This document shows positions 10,293 to 19,127 of a stretch of DNA of 64,000 nucleotides, in pieces; positions within the stretch are counted from its first letter, which is position 1, and every line of letters begins with the position of its first letter. The DNA lies in NCBI GenBank assembly GCA_965222725.1, contig OZ244969.1:5456001-5520000 (forward strand). The letters run 5' to 3'. The notes under the pieces are model-generated. The model was given only the letters and a program-made list of their open reading frames with translations, was not told where the DNA came from and made no database searches. The DNA comes from GCA-2748575 sp965222725. GTDB taxonomy: Bacteria > Pseudomonadota > Gammaproteobacteria > Pseudomonadales > Ketobacteraceae. Both the position numbers and the translations under genes were made by a program.

Positions 10293-10611
10293 CCCGTATT
10301 ATTGTCCTTCTAATCTAAGGCTCCCGAAAAGAGCCCCAATCCAACGAATCAAAGCCGCCCATAGTAACGCATTTGGGAAAGTCGTGGGTGGTGAAACGCA
10401 TAAAAGCCCGAAAGTAAAATAAGGATAGCAGCGATATCGCTTGCCTCAAGGTGAACTCATTGAGTTTGGTTGGGAAAATTATTTAGCAGCGCAAAAGAGC
10501 CCAAATATCAACCTATTCTTTTTAGGGCAGTATTTCCATCCCACTCGAACTAACACAAACCGAATTACGTAGGATATCAAAGATATCAGTAACTTAGAGG
10601 TTCACGATACC
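10293..10611 (-). other. 319-base leader upstream of the wbpM-like gene
   Basis: No reading frame is supported. On the minus strand a weak promoter candidate is TTGAGG (10449-10444), 16 bases, TATCCT (10427-10422). The perfect palindrome AGCGATATCGCT (10430-10441) lies in its spacer. Closer to the gene is a short hairpin GGCTC/GAGCC (about 10320-10337) without a T tract. AAGGA lies 12 bases before the ATG. Confidence 0.35.
10430..10441. repeat. Perfect 12-base palindrome in candidate promoter spacer
   Basis: AGCGATATCGCT is its own reverse complement. It sits between the candidate -35 and -10 hexamers for the wbpM-like gene, so it could be an operator. No regulator is identified. Confidence 0.5.
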
Positions 10612-11790
10612 CTATTTAATCGCTCGTGACATCGTCGAAATAATTGCATCTTTGAGTCTTTCGAGATCATAAACCGTAAGCGTGGGATGAATTAAGAAGG
10701 CTAAACTTGTCTCTCCCAAAAGCTTTGCATTCGGCAGCCGTTTTGAAGGCCTGCAACCCAAACCAGAAAATGCTTCCTCCAAGTACACTTCCGAGCATGA
10801 TCCATGCATACAAAGGCCTGATATTTCGTTAATCTCACTAACGATACGATCCTGATTCCACCCATCTCTAATTCGATCTGGCCTAAGAAAGGTATAAAAG
10901 CGGTAGCCTGCATGTTCCAAGTGAGACGGGACTCTGGGGGTTCTCAATCCATCAATATCCAGACAAACGCTCTCCAAATACCTGTAATTTGATAAACGCT
11001 TGCTATGCCATTTGGGCATTTTCTGTAGTTGAATTCGTCCTATGGCTGATTGCATCTCTGTCAGCCGCCAATTGGTTCCAATTGACTCACAATACCAACG
11101 GTGACCTGGAGGGTGATCACGATTGTAAACTGCATCATAACTGCGGCCGTGATCTTTATATGACCACGCACTACTCCATATTTCTTTTGAATTAGTAGTG
11201 AGCATGCCACCCTCGCCACCAGTACTCATGATTTTATCCTGGCAAAAAGACCAAGTACCTACATGGCCAATTCCACCCACTGAGCGCCCCTTGTATTTTG
11301 CCCCGTGAGCTTGAGCGCAATCTTCTATCACATAAAAATCGTTCTGCTCAGCCAGACTCATTATTTCGTCCATCTCACAAGGCCAACCGGCAAGATGGAC
11401 GCAGATCACTGCCTTTGTCTGGGGAGTAATAACCTTGGATATAGTCTCAGCGCTTATATTCTGCGATTCCGTGTCAACATCAGCAAATACTGGTGTCGCA
11501 CCACAGTTCATTACACAGCTGACAGACGCAATAAATGTACGAGGTGTTACTATAACTTCATCACCACAGCCAACACCCAATGACTTTAAAGCCAGCTCTA
11601 ACGCAACCGTCCCGTTGGCAAGCGCTATGGCATAATCAGTACCCGCCAGAGTTGAGAATTCACATTCAAACTCCCGGCCCTCAGTGCCTGTCCAATAGTT
11701 GACCTTCCCTGAGTTTAAAACCTCACAGACTTTTCTGACTTCGTCATTTTCGTATACAGGCCATTTCTCTGGCGAAATTTCACTGGGCAT
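10612..11790 (-). CDS. DegT/DnrJ/EryC1/StrS sugar aminotransferase
   Basis: This 392-residue PLP enzyme probably transaminates a 4-keto sugar nucleotide, as PglE does with the product of a WbpM/PglF dehydratase. Family marks are KVNYWTGTEGREFE near the N terminus, VIEDCAQAHGA in the PLP-phosphate region and SFCQDKIMSTGGEGGM carrying the Schiff-base lysine. The length is typical. The ATG at 11790 is preceded by GAGG at seven bases. It lies between the PglC-like transferase and the WbpM-like dehydratase, which supports a UDP-4-amino-4,6-dideoxy-GlcNAc product. No PglD-type acetyltransferase gene is present beside it. Confidence 0.9.
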   Translation of the reverse strand: MPSEISPEKWPVYENDEVRKVCEVLNSGKVNYWTGTEGREFECEFSTLAGTDYAIALANGTVALELALKSLGVGCGDEVIVTPRTFIASVSCVMNCGATPVFADVDTESQNISAETISKVITPQTKAVICVHLAGWPCEMDEIMSLAEQNDFYVIEDCAQAHGAKYKGRSVGGIGHVGTWSFCQDKIMSTGGEGGMLTTNSKEIWSSAWSYKDHGRSYDAVYNRDHPPGHRWYCESIGTNWRLTEMQSAIGRIQLQKMPKWHSKRLSNYRYLESVCLDIDGLRTPRVPSHLEHAGYRFYTFLRPDRIRDGWNQDRIVSEINEISGLCMHGSCSEVYLEEAFSGLGCRPSKRLPNAKLLGETSLAFLIHPTLTVYDLERLKDAIISTMSRAIK

Positions 11791-11926
11791 CTAAGAACCT
11801 CTTTAAACTTATAGCTGAGCCGTCAATAACCATGGTAATGTTTTGGGAATGCGGGCAGACATCCGCTCCGGTCCAGTAATTCACTTTTTTGAGAGCTGAA
11901 TCTCGCTTACTACGATGCCCTCTTCC
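11780..11926 (-). pseudogene. Possible decayed aminotransferase fragment
   Basis: The 176-base gap between the PglC-like gene and the DegT gene contains a 49-codon open stretch on the minus strand, without an ATG or ribosome-binding site near its beginning. It reads KKVNYWTGADVCPHSQN, and its KVNYWTG is identical to residues near the start of the adjacent aminotransferase although the codons differ. It ends in a TGA overlapping the aminotransferase start. A remnant of a duplicated or replaced gene is the simplest reading. Chance similarity remains possible. Confidence 0.35.
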
Positions 11927-11966
11927 TCAGTGAAAGAAGACCAAGAAAAAAAGAGTTGTATAGCAT

Positions 11967-12593
11967 TTAATGAAATACCGTTTGCAATATATATTGAATA
12001 TCCCTACGAAGAGACCACGTACGAATGTACTCCAGGTTTATGCGCACCTTATCCGGCCAAATCACATCCCGGTTGTAGGCTTCCGGGTCACTCTGGCTGG
12101 CCAGCAACTCTTCCTCATTACGGTATTTGAGGGTCGCAGGGCCAGTAATACCTGGTCGAATGGATAGCATAGCACGTTCCTCGCCTTCCAGTTCATCAGC
12201 GAAACCGGGCACATCCGGTCGCGGTCCAACGAAGCTCATGTCCCCCAACAAAACATTCCAGAGCTGAGGAAGCTCGTCGATTTTGGTGCGTCGAAAGAAT
12301 GCACCCAAAGGCGTAATGCGCGGGTCACCCAAGCGGGTGACCGTGGTGTCAAACGCAGCCACAGGACGCATGGTTTTAATTTTGACTACCCGGAAAATCC
12401 TGCCTTCCCTGCCCACGCGTTTCTGAACAAAAAAACCGTTGGAACGGGTATCGACGGTTGCAGCTAACCAGGCCAACAGAATTAGCCACCAGGTAAGCAC
12501 AAGTCCCAGAGCAGCCCAGAGCACATCGAAAGTTCTTTTCTTGAGCGCCTGAAAAGGGCGCAGACCACTAGAAGATAAATCAAAGGTAGTCAT
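11967..12593 (-). CDS. PglC-like polyprenyl-phosphate sugar-1-phosphate transferase
   Basis: This 208-residue enzyme probably starts repeat-unit assembly by moving a sugar-1-phosphate from its UDP donor to undecaprenyl phosphate at the inner membrane. It is of the short WbaP-C-terminal/PglC type: basic KKRTFDVLWAALGL leading into one membrane helix, then FVQKRVGREG, then VKIKTMRP, and the core TRLGDPRITPLGAFFRRTKIDELPQLWNVL and MSFVGPRPD. It overlaps the sulfotransferase gene by 14 bases, showing translational coupling. Its neighbours suggest a UDP-bacillosamine-like, QuiNAc or FucNAc substrate; the exact sugar cannot be read. Confidence 0.9.
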   Translation of the reverse strand: MTTFDLSSSGLRPFQALKKRTFDVLWAALGLVLTWWLILLAWLAATVDTRSNGFFVQKRVGREGRIFRVVKIKTMRPVAAFDTTVTRLGDPRITPLGAFFRRTKIDELPQLWNVLLGDMSFVGPRPDVPGFADELEGEERAMLSIRPGITGPATLKYRNEEELLASQSDPEAYNRDVIWPDKVRINLEYIRTWSLRRDIQYILQTVFH

Positions 12594-13437
12594 AACGTTT
12601 CAATGTATCTCTTACCAAGGCCTCCAGATTTGCCACCTCCTGCTCACCAAGCGCCTTACGTCCTTTACCCAGGCTGCGCGGCGAAACCTTTTCCACCGCT
12701 TTGGCCAGTTTCTCCGGCTCAACCTCCTTACCGATAAACTCAAGAACACGACTGAGCTCCTCCTCCGGTTGGCGCACGAAATCCTCATAACGCAAGCGAA
12801 CCACCTTGTCGGTCGGCATTTCGGAGAACGCCTTGTCGGCTTGATCAACGCATCTCTGCCATTGCAACGCACATACCTCATTCAACGTATGGTTTTGCAA
12901 TAGGTGCTGCATGCCATCCAAAGCTGGCCCCCAGAAGGCAAGGCGCTTCTCCCGCGATATAAGCTGATACAACCGCGCCCAGAAGTAGCGCAAACCGTAA
13001 TACGGCAGATCGATCTTTGGAACAAAGCGTACCTTTTCCAGAATGTATGGAATATCCAACTTCGCCCTCCATCTCTCCCTAGCTGAACCAGTTGCATCAA
13101 TGCCATCGCGGTAAATGAAGATATACTTTGCTTCAGGTAGAACTGCATCCACAAAGGGAACACGCAGCGAATTTGCGCAAGTTTTTTCGACAACAACGTC
13201 GGCCTCGTAGGTTTCCCGGATATCGCTGAAGCGCTGCTGGATATAATTCTTAATCGCCGGTGTTGCCCTTTGCGCGGGGATTTCATCGGAAGGGAAGCGG
13301 ACATTCCCATGGCGCCAAATGTAGTTAATCTCGTCACAGGGCCAGGTGCAAAAACCGTCAAATGACGTGAGAACATCGCGCAGCATATTGGTGCCTGAAC
13401 GCGGGGCGCCTACAATAATGATGTCACTTTTGTTCAT
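12580..13437 (-). CDS. Sulfotransferase-family protein
   Basis: This 285-residue protein belongs to the PAPS-dependent sulfotransferase superfamily. The 5'-phosphosulfate loop is GAPRSGTNML near the N terminus, and the 3'-phosphate region is IYRDGIDATGSARERW. Later WQRCVDQADKAF and RLRYEDFVRQPEEEL match the C-terminal part of Sulfotransfer families. I chose the ATG at 13437, with GGAAG five bases upstream; a TTG at 13449 is an alternative. It lies inside the polysaccharide operon, and cysC at the head of the locus could raise PAPS supply, so glycan sulfation is the likely role. The acceptor is unknown. Confidence 0.8.
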   Translation of the reverse strand: MNKSDIIIVGAPRSGTNMLRDVLTSFDGFCTWPCDEINYIWRHGNVRFPSDEIPAQRATPAIKNYIQQRFSDIRETYEADVVVEKTCANSLRVPFVDAVLPEAKYIFIYRDGIDATGSARERWRAKLDIPYILEKVRFVPKIDLPYYGLRYFWARLYQLISREKRLAFWGPALDGMQHLLQNHTLNEVCALQWQRCVDQADKAFSEMPTDKVVRLRYEDFVRQPEEELSRVLEFIGKEVEPEKLAKAVEKVSPRSLGKGRKALGEQEVANLEALVRDTLKRYDYL

Positions 13438-13452
13438 TAAAACTTCCAATGC

Positions 13453-14682
13453 TCATTGAAGAAGAGAAGACCACTTGGCCAAAACGACATCCGTCGCGAA
13501 CTCCCGGGCAGAAAATTCTAGCGCTTTGCGTCTCATTGAACCCAGGCTTGAAGTATCATTGGCAAGAGACAAAATCGCATTGACAAGGGCCCCGACATCA
13601 TTGCCAGGAATAGCCAAACCCGCGCCACTATCAACCACATCCCGAGCAAGGCAACTGTCGGTTTCAACCGCAACGAGTATAGGGCAACCCTGCTCGAGAT
13701 AGGTCATTGTTTTACTGGGGTATGCGAACCGATAGAGCTGAGGTAAAAGGCTGACAAAGCCAGCACTAGCTCTGATCATAGAGGCTTTGGCCACTTCAAC
13801 GGGCTGATGGCCGACAAAGGATATTCGGGCACCGTTTTCTTCCGCTAGACGGGCCAGGCGCTCTTTTTCTGTGCCATCACCCATCATGACCAGACGGATA
13901 TCCTGCCTGTCACGCAGCTTGACCATGGCATCTACCAATGTATCCAGCCCCTGGAAACGGCCTATATTACCGGCAAAAAGCAGCACAAATTGTTCGGTCG
14001 GCCAAGGGAACGGCAACTGGGAAGACGTGCCGTCCCCCGATGGCAAGCTGAAATTATTTATAACAGCAGTTTTTGGCGGTTTATCGCGGTTGCGAGCGAT
14101 TAAAGACTCTGCCATATCATGCGACAAAACCACAACCGGCTGCGCCTGGGAGCACGTCCACCTATCCAGACGGGACAAAAGCGAAAACAACCTTGGGTTC
14201 CGGAACTCACCAGAAATCCGCCCAATTTCCGGGTGAATGTCCATGCAGTGATAGATAAAACGGGCTCCGGTCAGCCTTGCTGCCAAGGCCACAAACCAGC
14301 CCGCTAGAACAGGCGGTGACGTCGATACCATAATAACGTGATAGCGTTTTCTGACGACGGCTTGCCAGAATACGCCCAGCCCAAGAACCAGTGCGTTCCC
14401 TATACGCACGAGCGGCCGTCCCGACTCAGGCGGTAGATTTAGACGGATTACGTTCACGCCATCAACACTCTCCCGAACAGGCTGCCGCGGATTATCAACA
14501 CCGGTCTTGTAGGAAGGCTGCGAGGAAAGCACATCCACGTCGTGTCCATCCTTGACCCATTGGCCCACAATGGCACGCAGCATTGATGCATATGGGGGCG
14601 TATCCGGCCAGTAATACCGGTGAATTGCCAGAACCTTCAAGGGGACGTCCTCAATACTGTTTCCAGACGCATTGCATAACAT
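13453..14682 (-). CDS. WbuB-like glycosyltransferase (GT4), probable L-FucNAc transferase
   Basis: This 409-residue GT-B glycosyltransferase has an N-terminal acceptor domain beginning VLAIHRYYWPDTPPYASML and a C-terminal donor domain with LLFAGNIGRFQGLDTLVDA and YPSKTMTYLEQGCPILVA. It follows the CapE/F/G genes directly, as wbuB follows fnlABC in E. coli O26, so transfer of L-FucNAc is a reasonable inference. It overlaps the CapG gene by 32 bases if the ATG at 14682 is used. A TTG at 14640 with GAGGA upstream would remove the overlap and match homologue starts better. Confidence 0.8.
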   Translation of the reverse strand: MLCNASGNSIEDVPLKVLAIHRYYWPDTPPYASMLRAIVGQWVKDGHDVDVLSSQPSYKTGVDNPRQPVRESVDGVNVIRLNLPPESGRPLVRIGNALVLGLGVFWQAVVRKRYHVIMVSTSPPVLAGWFVALAARLTGARFIYHCMDIHPEIGRISGEFRNPRLFSLLSRLDRWTCSQAQPVVVLSHDMAESLIARNRDKPPKTAVINNFSLPSGDGTSSQLPFPWPTEQFVLLFAGNIGRFQGLDTLVDAMVKLRDRQDIRLVMMGDGTEKERLARLAEENGARISFVGHQPVEVAKASMIRASAGFVSLLPQLYRFAYPSKTMTYLEQGCPILVAVETDSCLARDVVDSGAGLAIPGNDVGALVNAILSLANDTSSLGSMRRKALEFSAREFATDVVLAKWSSLLQ

Positions 14683-15781
14683 AATCCCGGTAACTGTGGA
14701 TTATCCGCACCACCTTCTCCGCCACATTCGGCATACTGTAGTCTTCAACTAACCTCATGGAGCGCTCATCACCACGGCTTTGACTTTCCAGAATAGCCAG
14801 TCCTTGCAGCACGCGCTCAGTACTCAGGCCAACCATCATGGCAGTAGTTTCTTCCATACCTTCGGGCCGCTCATGCGCTTCGCGGATGTTTAGGGCCGGG
14901 AAATTGAGAATAGAAGCTTCCTCACTGATGGTACCGCTGTCAGACAACACCGCCTTTGCGTTTAGTTGCAGCTTGTTGTAATCCTTGAATCCCAGCGGTT
15001 TTAGCAAGTGCACATTTTCGTGAAACTTAACGCCCATAGCATCTACCCGCTTCTGAGTGCGAGGGTGCGTGGAGACAATCACGGGAAAGCCGTATTGTTC
15101 AGCAACTGCGTGCAGAGTATCCACCAGGGACAAGAAATTTCTGTCCGAATCCACATTTTCTTCCCGGTGAGCGCTCACCACAAAAAATTTGCCTTTTTCC
15201 AGGTTCAAACGCTCCAGAACATCAGACGCCTCAATTCCCTCCCGGAAGTAGGTCAACACTTCAAACATAGGGCTACCTGTTTTAATGACCCGGTCAGGCA
15301 AAAGCCCCTCACGCAAAAGATAATCCCGAGCGATCGTGCTGTATGTAAGATTGATATCCGCCGTATGGTCCACAATGCGGCGATTAATCTCTTCCGGCAC
15401 GCGCATATCAAAGCAGCGGTTTCCGGCTTCCATGTGGAATGTCGGAATCTTTCGGCGCTTGGCGGGAATCACAGCCATACAACTGTTGGTATCGCCCAGC
15501 ACCAGCAGGGCCTCCGGCTGAACTTCGGCCAGCACCTTATCCACCGCTATAATTACATTACCAATGGTTTCGGCACCACTGACACCTGCGGCACTCAGGA
15601 AGTGATCGGGCTTGCGAATGCCCAAGTCCTGGAAGAAGATTTCGTTCAGCTCGAAATCGTAGTTCTGGCCAGTGTGCACCAAAACGTGCTCACAGTATTC
15701 ATCCAACTTGGATATGACACGCGACAAGCGAATAATCTCCGGGCGAGTGCCAACTACGGTCATTACTTGCAGTTTTTTCAT
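14651..15781 (-). CDS. wbjD: UDP-N-acetyl-hexosamine 2-epimerase, CapG/WbjD type
   Basis: This 376-residue non-hydrolysing 2-epimerase of the WecB family has the N-terminal motif VVGTRPEIIRLSRV, HTGQNYD, HMEAGNRCF, AHREENVD and SDSGTISEEAS. Lying directly after CapE- and CapF-like genes, it should convert the 2-acetamido-2,6-dideoxy-talose derivative to UDP-L-FucNAc, the last step of that pathway. I use the internal ATG at 15781 (MKKLQVMTVVGTRPE), because it fits the family start. An upstream start at 15823 would overlap the CapF gene and add 14 unrelated residues. The specificity is inferred from gene order. Confidence 0.88.
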   Translation of the reverse strand: MKKLQVMTVVGTRPEIIRLSRVISKLDEYCEHVLVHTGQNYDFELNEIFFQDLGIRKPDHFLSAAGVSGAETIGNVIIAVDKVLAEVQPEALLVLGDTNSCMAVIPAKRRKIPTFHMEAGNRCFDMRVPEEINRRIVDHTADINLTYSTIARDYLLREGLLPDRVIKTGSPMFEVLTYFREGIEASDVLERLNLEKGKFFVVSAHREENVDSDRNFLSLVDTLHAVAEQYGFPVIVSTHPRTQKRVDAMGVKFHENVHLLKPLGFKDYNKLQLNAKAVLSDSGTISEEASILNFPALNIREAHERPEGMEETTAMMVGLSTERVLQGLAILESQSRGDERSMRLVEDYSMPNVAEKVVRIIHSYRDYVMQCVWKQY

Positions 15782-15798
15782 GGGAATTCCAGATTCTG

Positions 15799-16917
15799 TC
15801 AGGCTTTGGTACCAACCGGGCACGCAAAGGTGTCCGGGTTATCTCGGTCAAAAATTTCATTCGCCCACAGCATACACACAAGCTCGTTCTCGCCCACGTT
15901 GGTGATGTCATGGGTCCAGCCGGGCACAGTCTCTACGATTTCAGGCGTGTTGTCGTCGGTAAACAGCTCGTAGAACTCTCCGGTAAGCATATGACGGAAG
16001 CGGAAACAGGCCTTACCCTTGATCACCAGAAATTTTTCAGTTTTCGAATGGTGATAATGACCACCACGAGTAACCCCCGGGTGGGCGGTGAAGTAGGAGA
16101 ACTGGCCGGCATCCGGAGTTTTCAGCATTTCCACAAACACACCGCGCTCATCGCCGTGCTGAGGCACAGTGTAGGTGAAACGCTCAGGTGGAAGATAGCT
16201 CACATAAGTAGAATAGAGCGCGCGCACCAAACCTTTGCCCACTGGTTCACTAACGAGGTTTTCACGGGTGGCCTTGAAACGGTTCAGCTGGTTGACCAGC
16301 TCGCCCACCGTAATCCGGTAAACCGGTTCTACGTCTACATACTGGGGAGCTATTGGCTCGCCGCTTAGCAGGGAGAGGAAGTTGGCGATAACATCGTCCA
16401 CATACACCAGATTGATTACGGTATCCGGATCGTTAATCTGTACTGGCAAATCCCGTGCAATGTTGTGGCAAAAGGTGGCCACCGCCGAGTTATAGTTGGG
16501 GCGAGCCCATTTACCGAACACATTAGGAAGCCGATAGATATACACAGGATTGCCAGTAGATTCAAGCAAAGCCAGTAGAACGTCTTCAGCCCCACGCTTA
16601 CTGGAACCGTAATCGTTATCCTGATCAGCCTGAATAGATGAACTATAGATAATAGGAATTTTCCGGCCAATTGCTTGAATCGCGTTACAAAGGGCCTGGG
16701 TTAAACCAACATTGCCGGTAGTGAATTCGGCAGGATCCTGAGGTCGATTAATACCCGCCAGATGAACGACCCAGTCCACGCCGTCAAGTAATTCTACCAA
16801 GTCTTGCTCCCTGTGATCCCGGGTAAAGGACACTACTTCAAACTCTTCCTTTTCCTTTAGGTGCATTTGTAGGTTTTTCCCAATAAAACCGTTAGCTCCA
16901 GTCACCAGCACTTTCAT
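15799..16917 (-). CDS. wbjC: CapF/WbjC bifunctional UDP-sugar reductase with cupin domain
   Basis: This 372-residue cytoplasmic enzyme has an N-terminal Rossmann reductase (MKVLVTGANGFIGKNL, YSSSIQADQDNDYGSSKRGAE) and a C-terminal cupin domain (HPGVTRGGHYHHSKTEKFLV) with the metal-binding histidines. In UDP-L-FucNAc synthesis the cupin domain epimerises at C3 and the reductase domain reduces the 4-keto group. The two-domain order and length match the family. It starts three bases after the CapE stop and is followed by CapG, giving the conserved E-F-G order. Confidence 0.92.
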   Translation of the reverse strand: MKVLVTGANGFIGKNLQMHLKEKEEFEVVSFTRDHREQDLVELLDGVDWVVHLAGINRPQDPAEFTTGNVGLTQALCNAIQAIGRKIPIIYSSSIQADQDNDYGSSKRGAEDVLLALLESTGNPVYIYRLPNVFGKWARPNYNSAVATFCHNIARDLPVQINDPDTVINLVYVDDVIANFLSLLSGEPIAPQYVDVEPVYRITVGELVNQLNRFKATRENLVSEPVGKGLVRALYSTYVSYLPPERFTYTVPQHGDERGVFVEMLKTPDAGQFSYFTAHPGVTRGGHYHHSKTEKFLVIKGKACFRFRHMLTGEFYELFTDDNTPEIVETVPGWTHDITNVGENELVCMLWANEIFDRDNPDTFACPVGTKA

Positions 16918-16920
16918 AAA

Positions 16921-17955
16921 TCAGTCCTCCGGGCTCTGGTAATCACCACACTCCAGGGCACGAATAAATTCCAGTTTTCGCAGCAATGCTTGCATACCTG
17001 ACACATCCAGGCGCTCGGTGTTGTGGGAATTGTAGTCCTCCGTATGAGAGATTTTTTTCTCCCCCTGCTCCACAAATTTGCCATAGTTTAAATCCCGCAG
17101 ATCTGGGGGCACACGATAATACCCACCCAAGTCTTCCGCACATGCCATTTCTTCCCGGCTGAGCAGAGCCTCAAAAAGCTTTTCTCCATGGCGGGTACCA
17201 ATCACGTTGATTGGGTGATCTGGTTTGCCCAACAAATCCGTCAACGCGCGAGCCAGGGTTGCGATAGTGGCCGCTGGCGCTTTTTGCACAAACAGATCAC
17301 CATTACTTCCATTTTCAAAGGCATATAGAACAAGGTCTACCGCATCCTCTAGAGTCATCATAAATCGTGTCATATTGGGATCGGTAATGGTAATTTCGTT
17401 ACCTGTACGTATCTGATTAATGAACAAGGGAATCACTGACCCTCTTGATCCCATAACGTTGCCGTATCTGGTTCCACAGATAACAGTTATTCTTTCGTCA
17501 AGATTACGAGACTTGGCGACCATAACTTTTTCCATCATGGCTTTGGATATACCCATCGCATTTATTGGATACACCGCCTTATCAGTACTTAAGCATACTA
17601 CTCGTTTGACCTCATTTTGGATGGCAGCCTCTAATACGTTTTCCGTACCAACTATATTTGTCTTGACCGCTTGCATGGGATGAAATTCACATGACGGAAC
17701 CTGCTTTAGGGCTGCAGCATGAAATATAAAATCTACACCACGAGTAGCATTCAACACACCTTGAAAATCCCTAACATCACCAAGATAAAATTTAATTTTA
17801 TCATTCGCGTAGCGTTTTCTCATGTCGTCTTGCTTTTTTTCATCCCGGCTAAAAACACGAATTTCTCCGACATCCGTCTCTATAAAACGCCTGAGAACTG
17901 AATTTCCAAAGGACCCAGTACCACCAGTTATCAACAATATCTTATCTTTGAACAT
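16921..17955 (-). CDS. wbjB: CapE/WbjB UDP-GlcNAc 4,6-dehydratase/5-epimerase
   Basis: This 344-residue soluble enzyme opens UDP-L-FucNAc synthesis by dehydrating and 5-epimerising UDP-GlcNAc. The Rossmann motif is ITGGTGSFGNS, and the active-site stretch is STDKAVYPINAMGISK, with Met in place of the classical Tyr as in the CapE/FlaA1 class. It lacks the membrane segments of the WbpM-like protein elsewhere in the locus, so the two dehydratases probably feed different sugars. It heads the E-F-G series, 20 bases after the upstream glycosyltransferase gene. Confidence 0.92.
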   Translation of the reverse strand: MFKDKILLITGGTGSFGNSVLRRFIETDVGEIRVFSRDEKKQDDMRKRYANDKIKFYLGDVRDFQGVLNATRGVDFIFHAAALKQVPSCEFHPMQAVKTNIVGTENVLEAAIQNEVKRVVCLSTDKAVYPINAMGISKAMMEKVMVAKSRNLDERITVICGTRYGNVMGSRGSVIPLFINQIRTGNEITITDPNMTRFMMTLEDAVDLVLYAFENGSNGDLFVQKAPAATIATLARALTDLLGKPDHPINVIGTRHGEKLFEALLSREEMACAEDLGGYYRVPPDLRDLNYGKFVEQGEKKISHTEDYNSHNTERLDVSGMQALLRKLEFIRALECGDYQSPED

Positions 17956-17975
17956 ACCACAGCCCTCTTATTCAA

Positions 17976-19127
17976 TTATCGCCGCCCAGAAAACCCTTGA
18001 AACACCTCAGATATAAATTGATGTGTTTTGGAAAACGTTTTTTCCCAACTATATTTTTCGGATTTCTTTAAAGCTTTTTCAACAAGGCAATCACGATGCA
18101 TATCATCCTGAGCAACAAAACCTTTGATAGCACTTGCTATACTTTCAGGATCTCTAGGATCAAAATACATAGCCGCGTCCTCCAACACTTCTTTCATTGG
18201 CCCCAAACCAGAACTAACAATCGGAATCCCAACCGCCATCATCTCGACAACTATGTTTGGAAAGTTCTCACACGCACTCGCGTAGACAGCCACATCGCAC
18301 TTTCGATACAAACTTATCATCTCGTCTAAATTAAGAGAGCCGTGAAAAACAACCTGCTGAACAATACCTTCATTTTCTGCTAGCCTCTCAACTTGATCTT
18401 GATAAGTCCTGCTACCACCCCCAACGAAATTAATACGCAACATGACCCCACTTTGGCTCAATATCGATACCGCTTTAACTAACTCTTTTTGATGTTTATA
18501 GGGGTAAAATGTTGAAACGTAAATCACTTCAACGACGCTATCCCGATCCCTGACCAGATCCACAGGATGATCGCACGCGCCACGAAACACATCAGAAACT
18601 CCATGAGGCACAATACTATAATTTCTAGGCTTAATTTTATGAGTGGAGGTTATATCATCATATGCGAACTTTGAAAGAAAAATAATTCCGTCGGCCCGAA
18701 GGAAAGTTATAGACTGAAAAAAATACAACAAAAACAGCTTAGCTCGCATCAACCCAAAGCCAAATTCTTTGCGCTGCCTTTTATCAAAGGGTAGTGAATT
18801 TCTATGCATTGTAACAAAAGGTTTAAAACTCCCAAGATAAAGAGATCCCGGCACAAACAACACATCAACGCCTACTCTTCTCGCCTCCTTAGACAAAAAG
18901 AAACATACCCATATTAACCTTTGAATATACCCCATATTCAACATGGAAGGGCTTACATATATAACATTTTGGGGCTTTCTCTTTGGAAGTCTGCTTAGCG
19001 TATTGTGAGACGCCCAAATATAAACCTTATCGTACCTAGAGTGGCCACATAAATCATCCACAAAAGCAGCCAAATGTGTAACCCCGCCCCCATTCAGCAA
19101 GTTGCTGGCATCCACACCAACAATCAT
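17976..19127 (-). CDS. Glycosyltransferase, GT4-like
   Basis: This 383-residue GT-B glycosyltransferase has a C-terminal domain with VIYVSTFYPYKHQKELVKA, the nucleotide-binding region FHGSLNLDEMISLYRKCDVAVYAS, and the EX7E-type segment CENFPNIVVEMMAVGIPIV. The N terminus, GVDASNLLNGGGVTHL, is typical of family 4 enzymes. I chose the ATG at 19127, which overlaps the upstream TGA (ATGA), showing coupling to the amidotransferase gene. Donor and acceptor are not known. It is markedly A+T-rich compared with the FucNAc genes after it. Confidence 0.85.
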   Translation of the reverse strand: MIVGVDASNLLNGGGVTHLAAFVDDLCGHSRYDKVYIWASHNTLSRLPKRKPQNVIYVSPSMLNMGYIQRLIWVCFFLSKEARRVGVDVLFVPGSLYLGSFKPFVTMHRNSLPFDKRQRKEFGFGLMRAKLFLLYFFQSITFLRADGIIFLSKFAYDDITSTHKIKPRNYSIVPHGVSDVFRGACDHPVDLVRDRDSVVEVIYVSTFYPYKHQKELVKAVSILSQSGVMLRINFVGGGSRTYQDQVERLAENEGIVQQVVFHGSLNLDEMISLYRKCDVAVYASACENFPNIVVEMMAVGIPIVSSGLGPMKEVLEDAAMYFDPRDPESIASAIKGFVAQDDMHRDCLVEKALKKSEKYSWEKTFSKTHQFISEVFQGFSGRR

